This document shows, one piece after another, positions 33,806 to 42,924 of a DNA stretch of 64,000 bases. The notes below the pieces were generated by a model. The model did not search any database. It was given only the letters and a program-made list of their open reading frames with translations, and was not told where the DNA came from. Position 1 is the stretch's first letter, and each line of letters starts with the position of its first letter. The DNA is taken from the NCBI GenBank assembly GCA_964542915.1, contig CAZIVP010000005.1, positions 62,001 to 126,000 of the forward strand, read 5' to 3'. This DNA is from CAZIVP01 sp964542915 (GTDB taxonomy: Bacteria > Calditrichota > Calditrichia > Calditrichales > Calditrichaceae). A program made the translations under genes and the position numbers.

Positions 33806-36073
33806 TTATTTCACCAAGAGCATCTTACGGGCAAAACGCTGTTCATTCACTTCCAAAACGTAGATATATAAACCCGAAGCCAGATTTGAGGCATCCAGCA
33901 AGCGGCGATAGTAGCCCGCTTTATGGCGTCCATCCACCAGTAGCGCCACTTTTTGGCCCAATACATTGTAAACGTTCAACGATACGTGTGCATCATTCCT
34001 GAGGCGATACGGAATGGTTGTTGTGGCGTTGAATGGATTGGGATAATTTTGATATAAACGATACGACTGTACGATATCAACGCCTTCCGTTTCCAGATTG
34101 TTAATGAAGTCGCCCTGCGTATTAAATTGGTACAGATCCTCTTCTTTAACAGGACGGGTGGTGAAAACAAAATGCGTATCCTTTTCGGCGGGTAATACAG
34201 GCGCAGTGTTTTGCGGCGCTTTCGCCAAAATTTCCACATGGGTGTTTGATGAAATTTCCTGATAGGGCGGGGGCGTAAAAATATTGATTTTTTCGCCGAC
34301 GTCCCACTTTTGGTTTTGGCTGCCGACCGCCTCCGCTACAAATAAATCCAATGGCGCCCCATTTAAAAGATTGACGGCTTTGAACGGCGTCTGTACATCC
34401 CCGTAGTAGCCCATGGCGGTATCGAGCGGCGAACGGTAACGGCCGTTGGAAAGCGTATCGGTCGCCCCCCAGATCAAAGCCGCATCAATCGGCGCCAACA
34501 ATTCTGTGCCCACCGTTGGCCTACGGATATCGAATAAGAGGTTGGTACCGGACTGATTGCTGAAATAGGAATTTTCATAATCGACGCCGAAATCGAACTC
34601 CGGGATCACCTGCAGCGATACACCATCAAAAACCGGCGTGTGATAGAAGACATCCTCGCCCTTATCAACCGCATAGCGATTTACAAGTGTATCCCCGCTA
34701 TTAATATTAGTTACACTCATATTAAAAGCACTGCTACGCACATTATGGAATGATACTTCGTATGAATCCCCGCTAAGCGCGGCCGAATCCATCACATGAA
34801 TTTTAAATTGAGCGGTGCTTCTTCCCTGTATATGGTTTAGTTGATCACGGGCAAAATAACCCAGCGGCTTATCCAGACGGATACGTCTGGCCATAACTTC
34901 ATAATCCATACCAAACTGGGCCCAGCTGGACCACACTACCAAAAAATCGTCCTCTTCTGTTCCGGCGATCACATCCGGTTCCCATTGAAAATTATCCGTA
35001 TAACGATTTATTTTCGATTCGAAGGATTGCGGCTTTCCGTTCAAATCGAATGTACGGGCGTAAACGCCGTCGCGGCTACCGTCCTGGTTCCAGCTGGACC
35101 AAACCACAACGATGTCGCCATTCTTCAATTGTGCCGCGCGCGGTAGCCATTGATAGTGATACGTGGTTTGATTGACGGGAACCTCTCCGCCAAGGCGCTT
35201 GCCGTTAGCGTCAAAACGTTGCCAGTAGATACCGCCCTTACTACCGTCCTGCTGTTTGCTTGTCCAAACCACAACAAAGCCGTTATCGGCAAGAGTCGTC
35301 AGATCGCCAAACCACTGGTAATCGTTCGTATAGGAATTCACCTGAAATTCGCTTCCTATCCGATTGCCATCGGAATCGAAACGTTGTGCAAATATTCCAT
35401 AACCGCTTTCGGTTACGATATCCTGCGCCCAGGATTCCCAGATAAGGATAAAGTCGCCATTGATGCAGTAGTCCGCCGCCGGACGCGCCTGGCTGTATGT
35501 CGTTGTTGTATTCACTCTGAATTCCCCGCCTGCAGGCTGACCATCTGCTGTATAACGCCTAGCGTATATACCGCGATCGCTTCCGTCCTGGTGCCAGGAT
35601 TCCCATACCACGGTAAAATTGCCCTCTTCATCGATGGCGACATCGGGATTGGTTTGGCTGTGCGGAATGGTCGCGTTTACCAGAAATTCTTGCCCGGATG
35701 ATTGGCCGGCCGGATAGTAGCGGGCTTTCACATCATAAATGGAATCCAAACCGTTGTGGCTTGCCCAGGCTACGATAAAATCGCCTTTAAGGTTCATGGC
35801 CAAAGCAACCTTTTCCTGCTCACCAGCCCTCTGGTTATTCGCTCTCTCTTCGGCTCCCACCGGCTGGTCGTCGGCGTCAAATCGTTGTAAATAAATATCG
35901 CCGGCATCTCCTTCCGAGACCGATTGCCAGACAGCCACGTAATTACCCTTCCCATCACGTGCAACCTGCCCGTCCCTTTGGGTGGAATCCATGGTGGTGT
36001 TTATCACAAAGGCGTCGCCGCCGGATAACACTCTTAACGATAAACCTAATAAAATGATATAAACCGTTTTCAT
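33806..36073 (-). CDS. Secreted protein with seven tandem propeller-like repeats and T9SS sorting domain
   Basis: A signal peptide (VYIILLGLSLRVLSGGDA) is followed by seven repeats of about 57 residues with the consensus VNxTTxYSQxxP, then FxVVWxSWxQDGSxxGIYAR, then RFDAxGxxxGxEF, spanning about residues 22-400. Seven such units suggest a closed seven-bladed beta-propeller. A middle region of about 230 residues resembles the pre-terminal part of the interrupted neighbour (PVFDGVSLQV, TNLLFDIRRP). The C-terminus is a T9SS domain with NYPNPFNA. It starts 13 bases after the dipeptidase stop, so it is co-transcribed with it. Function is unknown; surface binding is a fair guess. Confidence 0.8.
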   Translation of the reverse strand: MKTVYIILLGLSLRVLSGGDAFVINTTMDSTQRDGQVARDGKGNYVAVWQSVSEGDAGDIYLQRFDADDQPVGAEERANNQRAGEQEKVALAMNLKGDFIVAWASHNGLDSIYDVKARYYPAGQSSGQEFLVNATIPHSQTNPDVAIDEEGNFTVVWESWHQDGSDRGIYARRYTADGQPAGGEFRVNTTTTYSQARPAADYCINGDFILIWESWAQDIVTESGYGIFAQRFDSDGNRIGSEFQVNSYTNDYQWFGDLTTLADNGFVVVWTSKQQDGSKGGIYWQRFDANGKRLGGEVPVNQTTYHYQWLPRAAQLKNGDIVVVWSSWNQDGSRDGVYARTFDLNGKPQSFESKINRYTDNFQWEPDVIAGTEEDDFLVVWSSWAQFGMDYEVMARRIRLDKPLGYFARDQLNHIQGRSTAQFKIHVMDSAALSGDSYEVSFHNVRSSAFNMSVTNINSGDTLVNRYAVDKGEDVFYHTPVFDGVSLQVIPEFDFGVDYENSYFSNQSGTNLLFDIRRPTVGTELLAPIDAALIWGATDTLSNGRYRSPLDTAMGYYGDVQTPFKAVNLLNGAPLDLFVAEAVGSQNQKWDVGEKINIFTPPPYQEISSNTHVEILAKAPQNTAPVLPAEKDTHFVFTTRPVKEEDLYQFNTQGDFINNLETEGVDIVQSYRLYQNYPNPFNATTTIPYRLRNDAHVSLNVYNVLGQKVALLVDGRHKAGYYRRLLDASNLASGLYIYVLEVNEQRFARKMLLVK
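34885..36010 (-). repeat. Seven tandem ~57-residue protein repeats
   Basis: Repeat starts are marked by VINTTMDST, ANNQRAGEQ, VNATIPHSQ, VNTTTTYSQ, VNSYTNDYQ, VNQTTYHYQ and INRYTDNFQ. Later units are closer to each other (VVWSSWNQDGSRDGVYAR and VVWTSKQQDGSKGGIYWQ) than to the first two, as expected if the array grew by internal duplication. Boundaries are approximate. Confidence 0.75.
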
Positions 36074-36085
36074 AGCCGCTTCTCT

Positions 36086-36718
36086 CTATTTCATCTGAAA
36101 ATCAAACAGGGGATTGTTCTGGGAGGGTACATGGGTATAATGCCACCATTCCCGGGAGTAATACGAGAAATTATAATGCAGCATAATATCGAGTAAATAT
36201 CGCCGGTTGTTCAAAACTTTCTGCGGTAAGTCTTCGTAGGTATGCCAGGCCCGTTCACCGAAATAATCGAAATCGGTGCCCATATCCAACGCTTCACCCG
36301 TTTTCATATCGATCAGAGTCAGGTCCACTGCAGCGCCGCGGTTGTGGTTCGAACCGCCGGAGGGATCCGCCACATAGGGAGAGCCTACGATTTGATACAT
36401 CAAAAATTGCACGGCATGCGGGCGATAGGCGTCGAATATTTTAATACCAAGTCCCTTTTTATAAGATTTGCCGTTAAACTGGCGCACCCGATGCAAGCTA
36501 TCCTGCAGTAGTTGCAAATCTTCAATCATAGCCCTGCTGGCAAAACACTCGTCGGTCGAATACAATTTTTGTCCGGTAAAATTGTTGGTCGTATTGTAGC
36601 GGATATCGATCACAACATCGGGGATAAGATCTTTGACATTGACCAGTTCCATGTCCGATAGTGATTGGGCGAAGAGCAGGTAAGGAATAAAAAAGAATAA
36701 GACAATCCACCGTTTCAT
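36086..36718 (-). CDS. Secreted D-alanyl-D-alanine dipeptidase (VanX/DdpX family)
   Basis: The catalytic blocks of M15D peptidases are present: FDAYRPHAVQF, zinc ligands His and Asp in SNHNRGAAVDL, and EWWHYTH with the catalytic Glu and third ligand His. The protein would cut D-Ala-D-Ala or related dipeptides from wall turnover. I start at the ATG at 36718 (MKRWIVLFFFIPYLLFAQ), which gives a clean signal peptide with GAGGAATTC upstream; the longer frame from 36781 adds 21 residues with no support. A signal peptide marks this as a periplasmic or exported version, unlike cytoplasmic VanX. It lies 107 bases after the parvulin lipoprotein gene. Confidence 0.92.
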   Translation of the reverse strand: MKRWIVLFFFIPYLLFAQSLSDMELVNVKDLIPDVVIDIRYNTTNNFTGQKLYSTDECFASRAMIEDLQLLQDSLHRVRQFNGKSYKKGLGIKIFDAYRPHAVQFLMYQIVGSPYVADPSGGSNHNRGAAVDLTLIDMKTGEALDMGTDFDYFGERAWHTYEDLPQKVLNNRRYLLDIMLHYNFSYYSREWWHYTHVPSQNNPLFDFQMK

Positions 36719-36825
36719 TTTGAATTCCTCAATAATAATGGTAAATGAATGCGAAAAACGGATCGTTTGTATCATGATCATTTATACGGCTCCCGATTTC
36801 CACATTTGTTTGGGAACCACGGGTA

Positions 36826-38298
36826 TTAGCCCTCGGAATCTATGGAATCGTCGCCATCCTGAAGCATGGATTGCACAACCCGGTTCCATTTTTCCATTCC
36901 TGCCATCGGCGAAAGTATGGGAGTCATTGTTCGGGCGGGAAAGTGGCGCTTGAGAACCGTCATATTGGTTTGATTGACCTTCATGGTATCCAGGAGCGTC
37001 TTGTTGACTTCAATGTTGCACTCATTCTTTAATGTTAAAATACGTTGTTGTAGACGTTCATTCAAATTCGCCGGGACTTTATCGTTCTTAATTTGTTTGA
37101 CCATGTACTGATAAAGCATAAAATCTTTTCTGATTTGGGTCTGACGCTTAACATATTCCGTGTTATGTAATCCTTTTCCCTTTGCATGCTGAACGATGAC
37201 CTCGTCATCAAGAATATTCTTGGCAGCTTTTAGCAAACTTCCCCGGAATTGTCCCCTATTTTCGCTTAATACGGGATAAGGCGCCGTTTCCAAACGCTGC
37301 AACCATTTTGCCACACTCCAGGTTGTTCCGTCTTCGAATTTCACGAGCTCTTTTCGTTTAAGGGCTTGTAATTCATCGCCGTTATTTTTTAAATAAATTT
37401 CCGCAATGCGGGCATTGAGTCGATCTTCCCGCAAAGGTTTGCCGGTGGAAAATATCCGTTTTTCCAAAGATCGCACCAGTTCTCTGAACACATTTTTCCT
37501 GAATTGATAGGGTGGGTCGGGCAGGTGTTCGTTGGCGTACTGCAAAAATGCCTTTTTGTTTTTAAAACGCTTAAGTTTCTTCTTCAGGCTTTGCCTGTGG
37601 TATTCAAAATCCTGCGGCGAAGTGGCCACATTCGTCTTTTCATTGATCAATTTTACGATAAAATAGCGGTTATTTACACGCAACGGTTCTGAAATTTGTC
37701 CCAACTCAAGTTTAAACACTTTTTCTTCAAAAAACGGTAATTTGCCCTCGCTTCGAACCGTATCGACCGGAATGCTTCCCGCGGGAAAACCCTGAATTTG
37801 TGCCAGCCGCTCAAACGTCATACCCTTTTTAAGCTGATTGTAAGCTCCCTGCGCCGCCGCTTCGCCTGCAAAGACCAGATATTGCACAATCTTTTTCTGT
37901 TTGGAGCGTACATAAGCCCGGCGTAATTCCTCTTCCGATATTTTAGTGGAGGCCTCGATTTCCTTTTCCCAGAATGATTCGTATATCGCTTCGCGCTCGT
38001 ATTGATCGATATACGGTTGCAGCGAATCGTAAAGGCTCGGATAGGTGTTTTCGGCCTCCTGCGCCAGCATTTTTTCAGCAATCAGGGAAGCAAGCATGAG
38101 ACGTTTGGCTTGCGCCTTATTATTCAGATTAACAAGGTAAGGATTGAACTGCAGCGTATTTTTAAATTCTTCAACCGTAATCGTTCGCTCGCCCACGCGC
38201 GCCACGTAAGGTTTTTGCGGCTCCTTCTCACAACCGGAAAACACCGCGATCAAAATAAACGCCGATACAAGGAGCCAAATCTGTTTTTTGAATTTCAT
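36826..38298 (-). CDS. Parvulin-type peptidyl-prolyl isomerase lipoprotein (SurA/PrsA-like)
   Basis: The ATG at 38298 gives a lipoprotein signal with lipobox VFSGC (C23). A SurA-type N-terminal helical region follows (ITVEEFKNTLQFNP, MLASLIAEKMLAQEAE), then a degenerate parvulin domain (KGMTFERLAQIQGFPAGSIP, ELGQISEPLRVNNRYFIVKL) at about 160-215. A long helical C-terminal part of about 250 residues has no domain I can name. It is likely an envelope chaperone/foldase. It sits directly after a PorV-like gene in module A, so it could help fold that module's outer-membrane or secreted proteins. A terminator-like hairpin ends seven bases before the ATG, leaving no normal ribosome-binding site. 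Confidence 0.82.
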   Translation of the reverse strand: MKFKKQIWLLVSAFILIAVFSGCEKEPQKPYVARVGERTITVEEFKNTLQFNPYLVNLNNKAQAKRLMLASLIAEKMLAQEAENTYPSLYDSLQPYIDQYEREAIYESFWEKEIEASTKISEEELRRAYVRSKQKKIVQYLVFAGEAAAQGAYNQLKKGMTFERLAQIQGFPAGSIPVDTVRSEGKLPFFEEKVFKLELGQISEPLRVNNRYFIVKLINEKTNVATSPQDFEYHRQSLKKKLKRFKNKKAFLQYANEHLPDPPYQFRKNVFRELVRSLEKRIFSTGKPLREDRLNARIAEIYLKNNGDELQALKRKELVKFEDGTTWSVAKWLQRLETAPYPVLSENRGQFRGSLLKAAKNILDDEVIVQHAKGKGLHNTEYVKRQTQIRKDFMLYQYMVKQIKNDKVPANLNERLQQRILTLKNECNIEVNKTLLDTMKVNQTNMTVLKRHFPARTMTPILSPMAGMEKWNRVVQSMLQDGDDSIDSEG

Positions 38299-38305
38299 AT
38301 AAATC

Positions 38306-38332
38306 AAAAGGCCGCCGGTTTTATGGCGGCCC
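38306..38332 (-). terminator. Terminator-like hairpin after the module A PorV gene
   Basis: On the minus strand GGGCCGCC-ATAAAACC-GGCGGCC is followed by TTTT, 15 bases after the PorV-like stop. It directly abuts the parvulin start (ATG at 38298), so it may attenuate read-through into the next gene. Confidence 0.75.
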
Positions 38333-38347
38333 CTGTTTTTAACCTGA

Positions 38348-39385
38348 TTACAATCGGAACGTCAGACTGAATTTTTGTGTATCGCCCAGGCGTCCGAAAT
38401 CAACATAAGCATAATCCACTTTAAGACGGGTGCCGCCCCCCAGGCGTATGTTGGCGCCTGCGCCGGCCGTAAAACCTTCTTCCGCATCTTTCTGGAAGAG
38501 TGAATTATAGCCTGCTCTCAGAAAGATCATATCTTTAATACCGAGTTCCATTCCGGAATTAACCGCTTCGTAATTATCATTGGGATGCACGGCATCCACC
38601 GCAAGTGTAATGCGGCTGTATTCATTGATTATAAAATCTTTTGCCACGCCTACCTGGAAACGCAACGGAATAGAGTAGTTCAACATTTCGTACTGCGCAT
38701 TCACAATATCAACATTGCCCTCGTTATCCGGATCCGGATCCTTTGCAAATTTTGCGTCACGACCGTTCAAACGCATTTTGGGGCCGTAGTTGGAAAGACT
38801 GGAGCCGAGGCGGATTCCGTAAAAAGGTGTGGTGAATAAAGTACCCACATCGATCGCTAAAGTCGAAGCGCTCATGTGCCAGATACGCTGATGGATATAC
38901 TTAACGGTTAAGCCGAGTTTAAATTTATCGGTTAAGGGACGGGCGTACGAAAGCCCTGCGGCTATATCCTGTGTGGAAAAAAGTTCGCCCGTACCGCCCG
39001 GCTGATCCACCGTTCGAACTTTCATATCGCCCGAAGAGAAGGAAGATATCATCGCACCCAGGGTCCCGATGGAGCCCAAATCCAGAGAGAGCGCACCGTA
39101 AGAATATTTCGTATCCGCAATCCATTGCGTTTGGGTAAACATGACTTCATAACCATGAATATTGGCCAATCCGGCCGGATTCCAATACATGGAGCTGATA
39201 TCATCGGCGACGGATGTAAAAGCGCCGCCCATGGCCGTGGAACGCGCCGATGCGCCTAATTTTAGAAACTGCCCTACGGTTGTGCCCACTTTGGAGATGG
39301 TCGATGAAGTCAGGCCCTGGGCATGAACACTATATGTAGAAAATACCAGAACAATCGTCGTTAAAATCAAAATTTGCTTTTTCAT
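38348..39385 (-). CDS. PorV/PorQ-family outer-membrane protein (module A)
   Basis: The signature KLGASARSTAMGGAFTSVAD, then ISSMYWNPAGLA, marks the PorV/PorQ (UPF0164) family of 14-strand outer-membrane barrels related to FadL. In T9SS, PorV shuttles cargo from the translocon to the attachment complex, and other paralogues exist in large numbers in these phyla. I chose the ATG at 39385 (GGAGGCTTTA upstream), which gives a clear signal peptide (KKQILILTTIVLVFSTYSVHAQ) and 345 residues. It follows the 1148-residue secreted protein gene by 54 bases. The inferred role is as shuttle or anchor for that neighbour. Confidence 0.88.
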   Translation of the reverse strand: MKKQILILTTIVLVFSTYSVHAQGLTSSTISKVGTTVGQFLKLGASARSTAMGGAFTSVADDISSMYWNPAGLANIHGYEVMFTQTQWIADTKYSYGALSLDLGSIGTLGAMISSFSSGDMKVRTVDQPGGTGELFSTQDIAAGLSYARPLTDKFKLGLTVKYIHQRIWHMSASTLAIDVGTLFTTPFYGIRLGSSLSNYGPKMRLNGRDAKFAKDPDPDNEGNVDIVNAQYEMLNYSIPLRFQVGVAKDFIINEYSRITLAVDAVHPNDNYEAVNSGMELGIKDMIFLRAGYNSLFQKDAEEGFTAGAGANIRLGGGTRLKVDYAYVDFGRLGDTQKFSLTFRL

Positions 39386-39439
39386 TAAAGCCTCCGATAT
39401 TGCCAAAATTTTTCGTACCAACATGCCAATCACCCGCTG

Positions 39440-42400
39440 CTATTTTATAATTGCAAATTTTCCGACTTTACTGCCTATGCCCGGCGCCTCCACGTGAAAG
39501 AAATAGAGACCGTAGGCAACTTCCATATCGTCTTTGGTTAGCAAATCCCAGTACCTCTTTCCGTCGTCGATAGTACTGTTGTGTTCCAGCACGCGTACCA
39601 ATTCACCCGCTGTTGTATAAATGCGAATGGTACACTGCGCGGGTAAGTTATCGAAATAGACGCGCCGGTATCCGCGCTCTGTACGTGAAATGTTATTTTT
39701 CGGTTCTATGATATTCGTTGCCACATACGGGTTGGGCACAACGCAAACATCGTCCAGCGCATTTTTAGCTTTTTGTTTGTCGACTTTGGCGCCTTCGGTG
39801 GTAAATGTGAACACATCACCGCCTTGAAACGGCTTATCGGTAATCAGGGAATAGATGTCGCCGGCATCCGGCGGGATATATTCACCGGACTTGGGTTTGG
39901 TGAAGGTTAATTGCCATACGATATTATTTAAGCTAGTTCCGCCTTCGAAAATATAAATCGATTCGCCGGGTTGCCATTCGTTATCTGTGGTGGCGTTATT
40001 TTCCAGAATAACAAACGTTGCCTTTTCCTGCTTTTGTAAATTCCAGAGGGAGAAGGGCGTTCCCACGGCGCTTAGACCGAGCGAAGGCAAAGAGAGACTG
40101 GAATCGATAACAGAGGTGGAAAAGCGGAACTCATAATCGAAAGGATAGGCGCTGGCGGTATCCTCATAAAGCTCCTGAACCGTAAATTTCAAGTTCGTGT
40201 TGGTAGAGGTATTCCATCCTGTTAAATTATCATTCAGTCCAAAATCTTTGTTAAGTACGGTCAGCCTTATACCGTCGAAGATGGGATTGGTTAGTTGCGA
40301 ATCCACGGCGGTGCTGCGATAAATCGGGAAATAAGTGTATTGCACGTTGTATGTGGTGTTGTCTTCCATTCTGGAATCCGGCTCCGTATCGCGGCTTAAG
40401 ACCGTGATGGTGCCCCGCTCTCCGTTAAGGCGGTAATCGCGACCGCGCTCGAATATTTGAGTACCATCTACAGAGGACACAACGACGCTAGTATCATTGA
40501 GATTGCTATGAGTCAGGGTCACTGGATTATCAAAAAACGAGGTAAAGGATTCCTCTATGGGAAGCGCATCTTCGACCGAATATTCCAGCTGTGTATCCGC
40601 GCTGTTGTTTTCGCTCGCGGCCGTATCGCTAAAATAGATAAAGAAGGGATTGTCGTCATCCACAGCCAATTCGTCGATAATATCCACCGTTATACTGCCG
40701 GTGGAGCCGCCGCCCGAGGCGCTCTGAACGCCGCCTTTCAAAGTGGGCTTCGTATAACCGGCGGCCCTGCGGCGCGGCACCACACTGGCTGTATTTACAT
40801 CGAAGGTATAGGAATTCGTGGTCGGATCGTAGGTGATGATTTTCGAACATTCCGAAGGCGGCACGCCGAGGGAATCGCTGCCCCGGTCATAAGAGACTAC
40901 TGCGTAAAAATACGTCTGCCCGTTAATAACGTTATTGGAATCCACAAATACATGCCGTAAGCCGACATTGTCGCCCAAATAATATGACAGACCGCGACCT
41001 GGATACGGCGTGTTGCTGTATCCGCTGTACTCGTTATCGAGATCAAAACGGGCGTCGGCGCCGCTGGCTGTTTTTAAGGGCTCGAATAAGAATTTATTGC
41101 CCGTGGCGTCGGTGATGGTTTGGGCGTCGGCAAAGCCCGGATCGGTACTGCGATAAATCACATAACCTTCAAAATCGTTTTCTTTGGATACGGGATCGAA
41201 GGAGTGTTCCGCAATGTCGTCCCAATACAGCGTTACTTTTTGATCGCCCGGAACGGCCGTCATATTCGGTTTGCGCGGCGGTTTTGAAAACTGATAGCCA
41301 ATGTTGTAAATTTCCTGAACCGTTTTTGCATTGCGTTCCAGATCCCGGCGATCCTCGCCCAAAACCAATGCAATCGAAAAGCGCTTGATGGCTTCGCTGA
41401 TCTGAGTTTCCGTTACGTTATGGATCGATCGCAGGGTAAATCTACCGGAACCATAGAGGAATACATTATCGCCCTGTTTTTCTTCCGATACGAATTGACC
41501 GGGTTGGATGTACTCGCTCCACATTTTTTCATCATCACTGATGGCGATGCCCGTAAAACTGGGTTGCGCAAAACTGGTCAATCCGATCATGTCCGATTCG
41601 TCGATATCGGTGAATTCAAAATTGGGCTCGCCCGGTTTGGTAATATCGAACGGATCGCCCGCCGTGGGTTCGCCGTCGCCCTCGCCAAAGTCGCCGGTAT
41701 TTGGCACGCCGTCGATGCCTACGTCGTCATTTTCCACATCCCAGTCGTTGTCGTCGTCGATGCCGTTGGTCCAACTCTCATCCACCATACCATCATTGTC
41801 ATTATCTATGCCATCATTGGCCAATCCGGGGCTTTCGAGAAATTTATAACCCATATATCCCGGCTCTTTACCGGCAATGTCGCTTTCGCCGTCTTTGTCG
41901 AAGGTAAAGGTCATATCCAGTTGTTTATTGAAAAAAGCCCAGTCATCGGTATAATCGCCGCATCCGCCCACATGCGGATCGCCCCACATAGCGAAAATGA
42001 CACGATTCAGATCAAAATGCCCTTTATTACGAATTTTATAGATCAAGAAGATGGCGTCTTCGGCTAACGGATTCGTCCACTGGTAAATGCGCGTTTCCAC
42101 TTCGAGTCCCATACCCATTCGTGTAGTATCATCCGGGTAAGGGTAGTATTCGAACTCCATGTTTTCACGGTCGTCCATCACATAAAAAGCTTCTTTATCG
42201 GCGTTTGTTGCACCCTGACCCAGCGCGCCCGGCCATACATAATCGCGCAGATTTTCATTGTACCAATCCCTTGGCCAGCTGTCGGGCTTGCCGTCCTGAT
42301 CGCGGTCTTTGTCGTCGCTGGTAGGGATGTGTTCCTGATCCAGGTCCATAAATTCATTTATGCCGTCATCGCTGCGAAATAGCGGCTGCCAGCCCCAACG

Positions 42401-42886
42401 CCTCGAACCGTCGGGCGAGTATTCGCCGCCCGTTAAAATACCGTCCGAGATGGCGTGCACAATCCAGACCGTGTCGCCGTCCGCAGTGGTTACGACGCGT
42501 CCCGCGTCGTCGCGTTTGGGCATTACGTCTTCATGGCTGCCCTTGGGCACCGGAATTTCCGCCGCCACAAAAGGACCGAATTCGTAACCGTAACCGAGAC
42601 CTTCCCAAACAATATCCGTAATACAGTTGCCCGGTCTGGAAATGAGGCCGTAATTCCAAATCTCCGTTGTTATTTTATTGCCGTTCATGATGGCATTTTG
42701 CAATATTTTACCCTGGTTTGGTTTTGCCAGTTTATTATCCATCCATTGGTACCAGGCTTCAAATTGTTCTTGCGACCAATCTTTTTGCGGCCCTTGTCGA
42801 AACAACGAATCCTGTGCACTTTGCCCCAGGGCAAGCGCAAACATCAGGAGTATTAAGCCGATACTGTAAGACCATTTCTTAATCAT
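39440..42886 (-). CDS. 1148-residue secreted protein with Asp-rich calcium-binding stretch, FN3 and FlgD/T9SS-like C-terminus (module A)
   Basis: Signal peptide (SYSIGLILLMFALALGQ), an N-terminal region with PVPKGSHEDVMP and SDGILTGGEYSPDG, then an Asp-rich TSP3-like stretch (DNDNDGMVDESW, DVGIDGVPNTGDFGEGDGEP), probably calcium-binding. A fibronectin-III domain follows (KVTLYWDDIAEHS, GYVIYRSTDPGF), then Ig-like regions. The C-terminal 100 residues lack NYPNPFNP but have VVPNPYVATN and end in a FlgD-like strand pattern (GLYFFHVEAP, KVGKFAIIK). It lies 39 bases after a TonB-dependent receptor and before a PorV-like protein. The interrupted gene at 30.7-33.7 kb is a paralogue lacking the FN3 domain. 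Function unknown; no SusD fold is visible. Confidence 0.82.
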   Translation of the reverse strand: MIKKWSYSIGLILLMFALALGQSAQDSLFRQGPQKDWSQEQFEAWYQWMDNKLAKPNQGKILQNAIMNGNKITTEIWNYGLISRPGNCITDIVWEGLGYGYEFGPFVAAEIPVPKGSHEDVMPKRDDAGRVVTTADGDTVWIVHAISDGILTGGEYSPDGSRRWGWQPLFRSDDGINEFMDLDQEHIPTSDDKDRDQDGKPDSWPRDWYNENLRDYVWPGALGQGATNADKEAFYVMDDRENMEFEYYPYPDDTTRMGMGLEVETRIYQWTNPLAEDAIFLIYKIRNKGHFDLNRVIFAMWGDPHVGGCGDYTDDWAFFNKQLDMTFTFDKDGESDIAGKEPGYMGYKFLESPGLANDGIDNDNDGMVDESWTNGIDDDNDWDVENDDVGIDGVPNTGDFGEGDGEPTAGDPFDITKPGEPNFEFTDIDESDMIGLTSFAQPSFTGIAISDDEKMWSEYIQPGQFVSEEKQGDNVFLYGSGRFTLRSIHNVTETQISEAIKRFSIALVLGEDRRDLERNAKTVQEIYNIGYQFSKPPRKPNMTAVPGDQKVTLYWDDIAEHSFDPVSKENDFEGYVIYRSTDPGFADAQTITDATGNKFLFEPLKTASGADARFDLDNEYSGYSNTPYPGRGLSYYLGDNVGLRHVFVDSNNVINGQTYFYAVVSYDRGSDSLGVPPSECSKIITYDPTTNSYTFDVNTASVVPRRRAAGYTKPTLKGGVQSASGGGSTGSITVDIIDELAVDDDNPFFIYFSDTAASENNSADTQLEYSVEDALPIEESFTSFFDNPVTLTHSNLNDTSVVVSSVDGTQIFERGRDYRLNGERGTITVLSRDTEPDSRMEDNTTYNVQYTYFPIYRSTAVDSQLTNPIFDGIRLTVLNKDFGLNDNLTGWNTSTNTNLKFTVQELYEDTASAYPFDYEFRFSTSVIDSSLSLPSLGLSAVGTPFSLWNLQKQEKATFVILENNATTDNEWQPGESIYIFEGGTSLNNIVWQLTFTKPKSGEYIPPDAGDIYSLITDKPFQGGDVFTFTTEGAKVDKQKAKNALDDVCVVPNPYVATNIIEPKNNISRTERGYRRVYFDNLPAQCTIRIYTTAGELVRVLEHNSTIDDGKRYWDLLTKDDMEVAYGLYFFHVEAPGIGSKVGKFAIIK

Positions 42887-42924
42887 AAATGCACTCCGTT
42901 TATCTCGTTTGCTCGCATTTGCTT

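Noticed and set aside
34885..36010. CRISPR array or DNA-level satellite
   Set aside because: The repetition is in the protein sequence with diverged codons, without short identical repeats and unique spacers.
41420..42067. 215-residue plus-strand frame antisense to the 1148-residue protein
   Set aside because: The minus-strand frame has signal peptide, conserved paralogue blocks and C-terminal domain; the plus frame has none.
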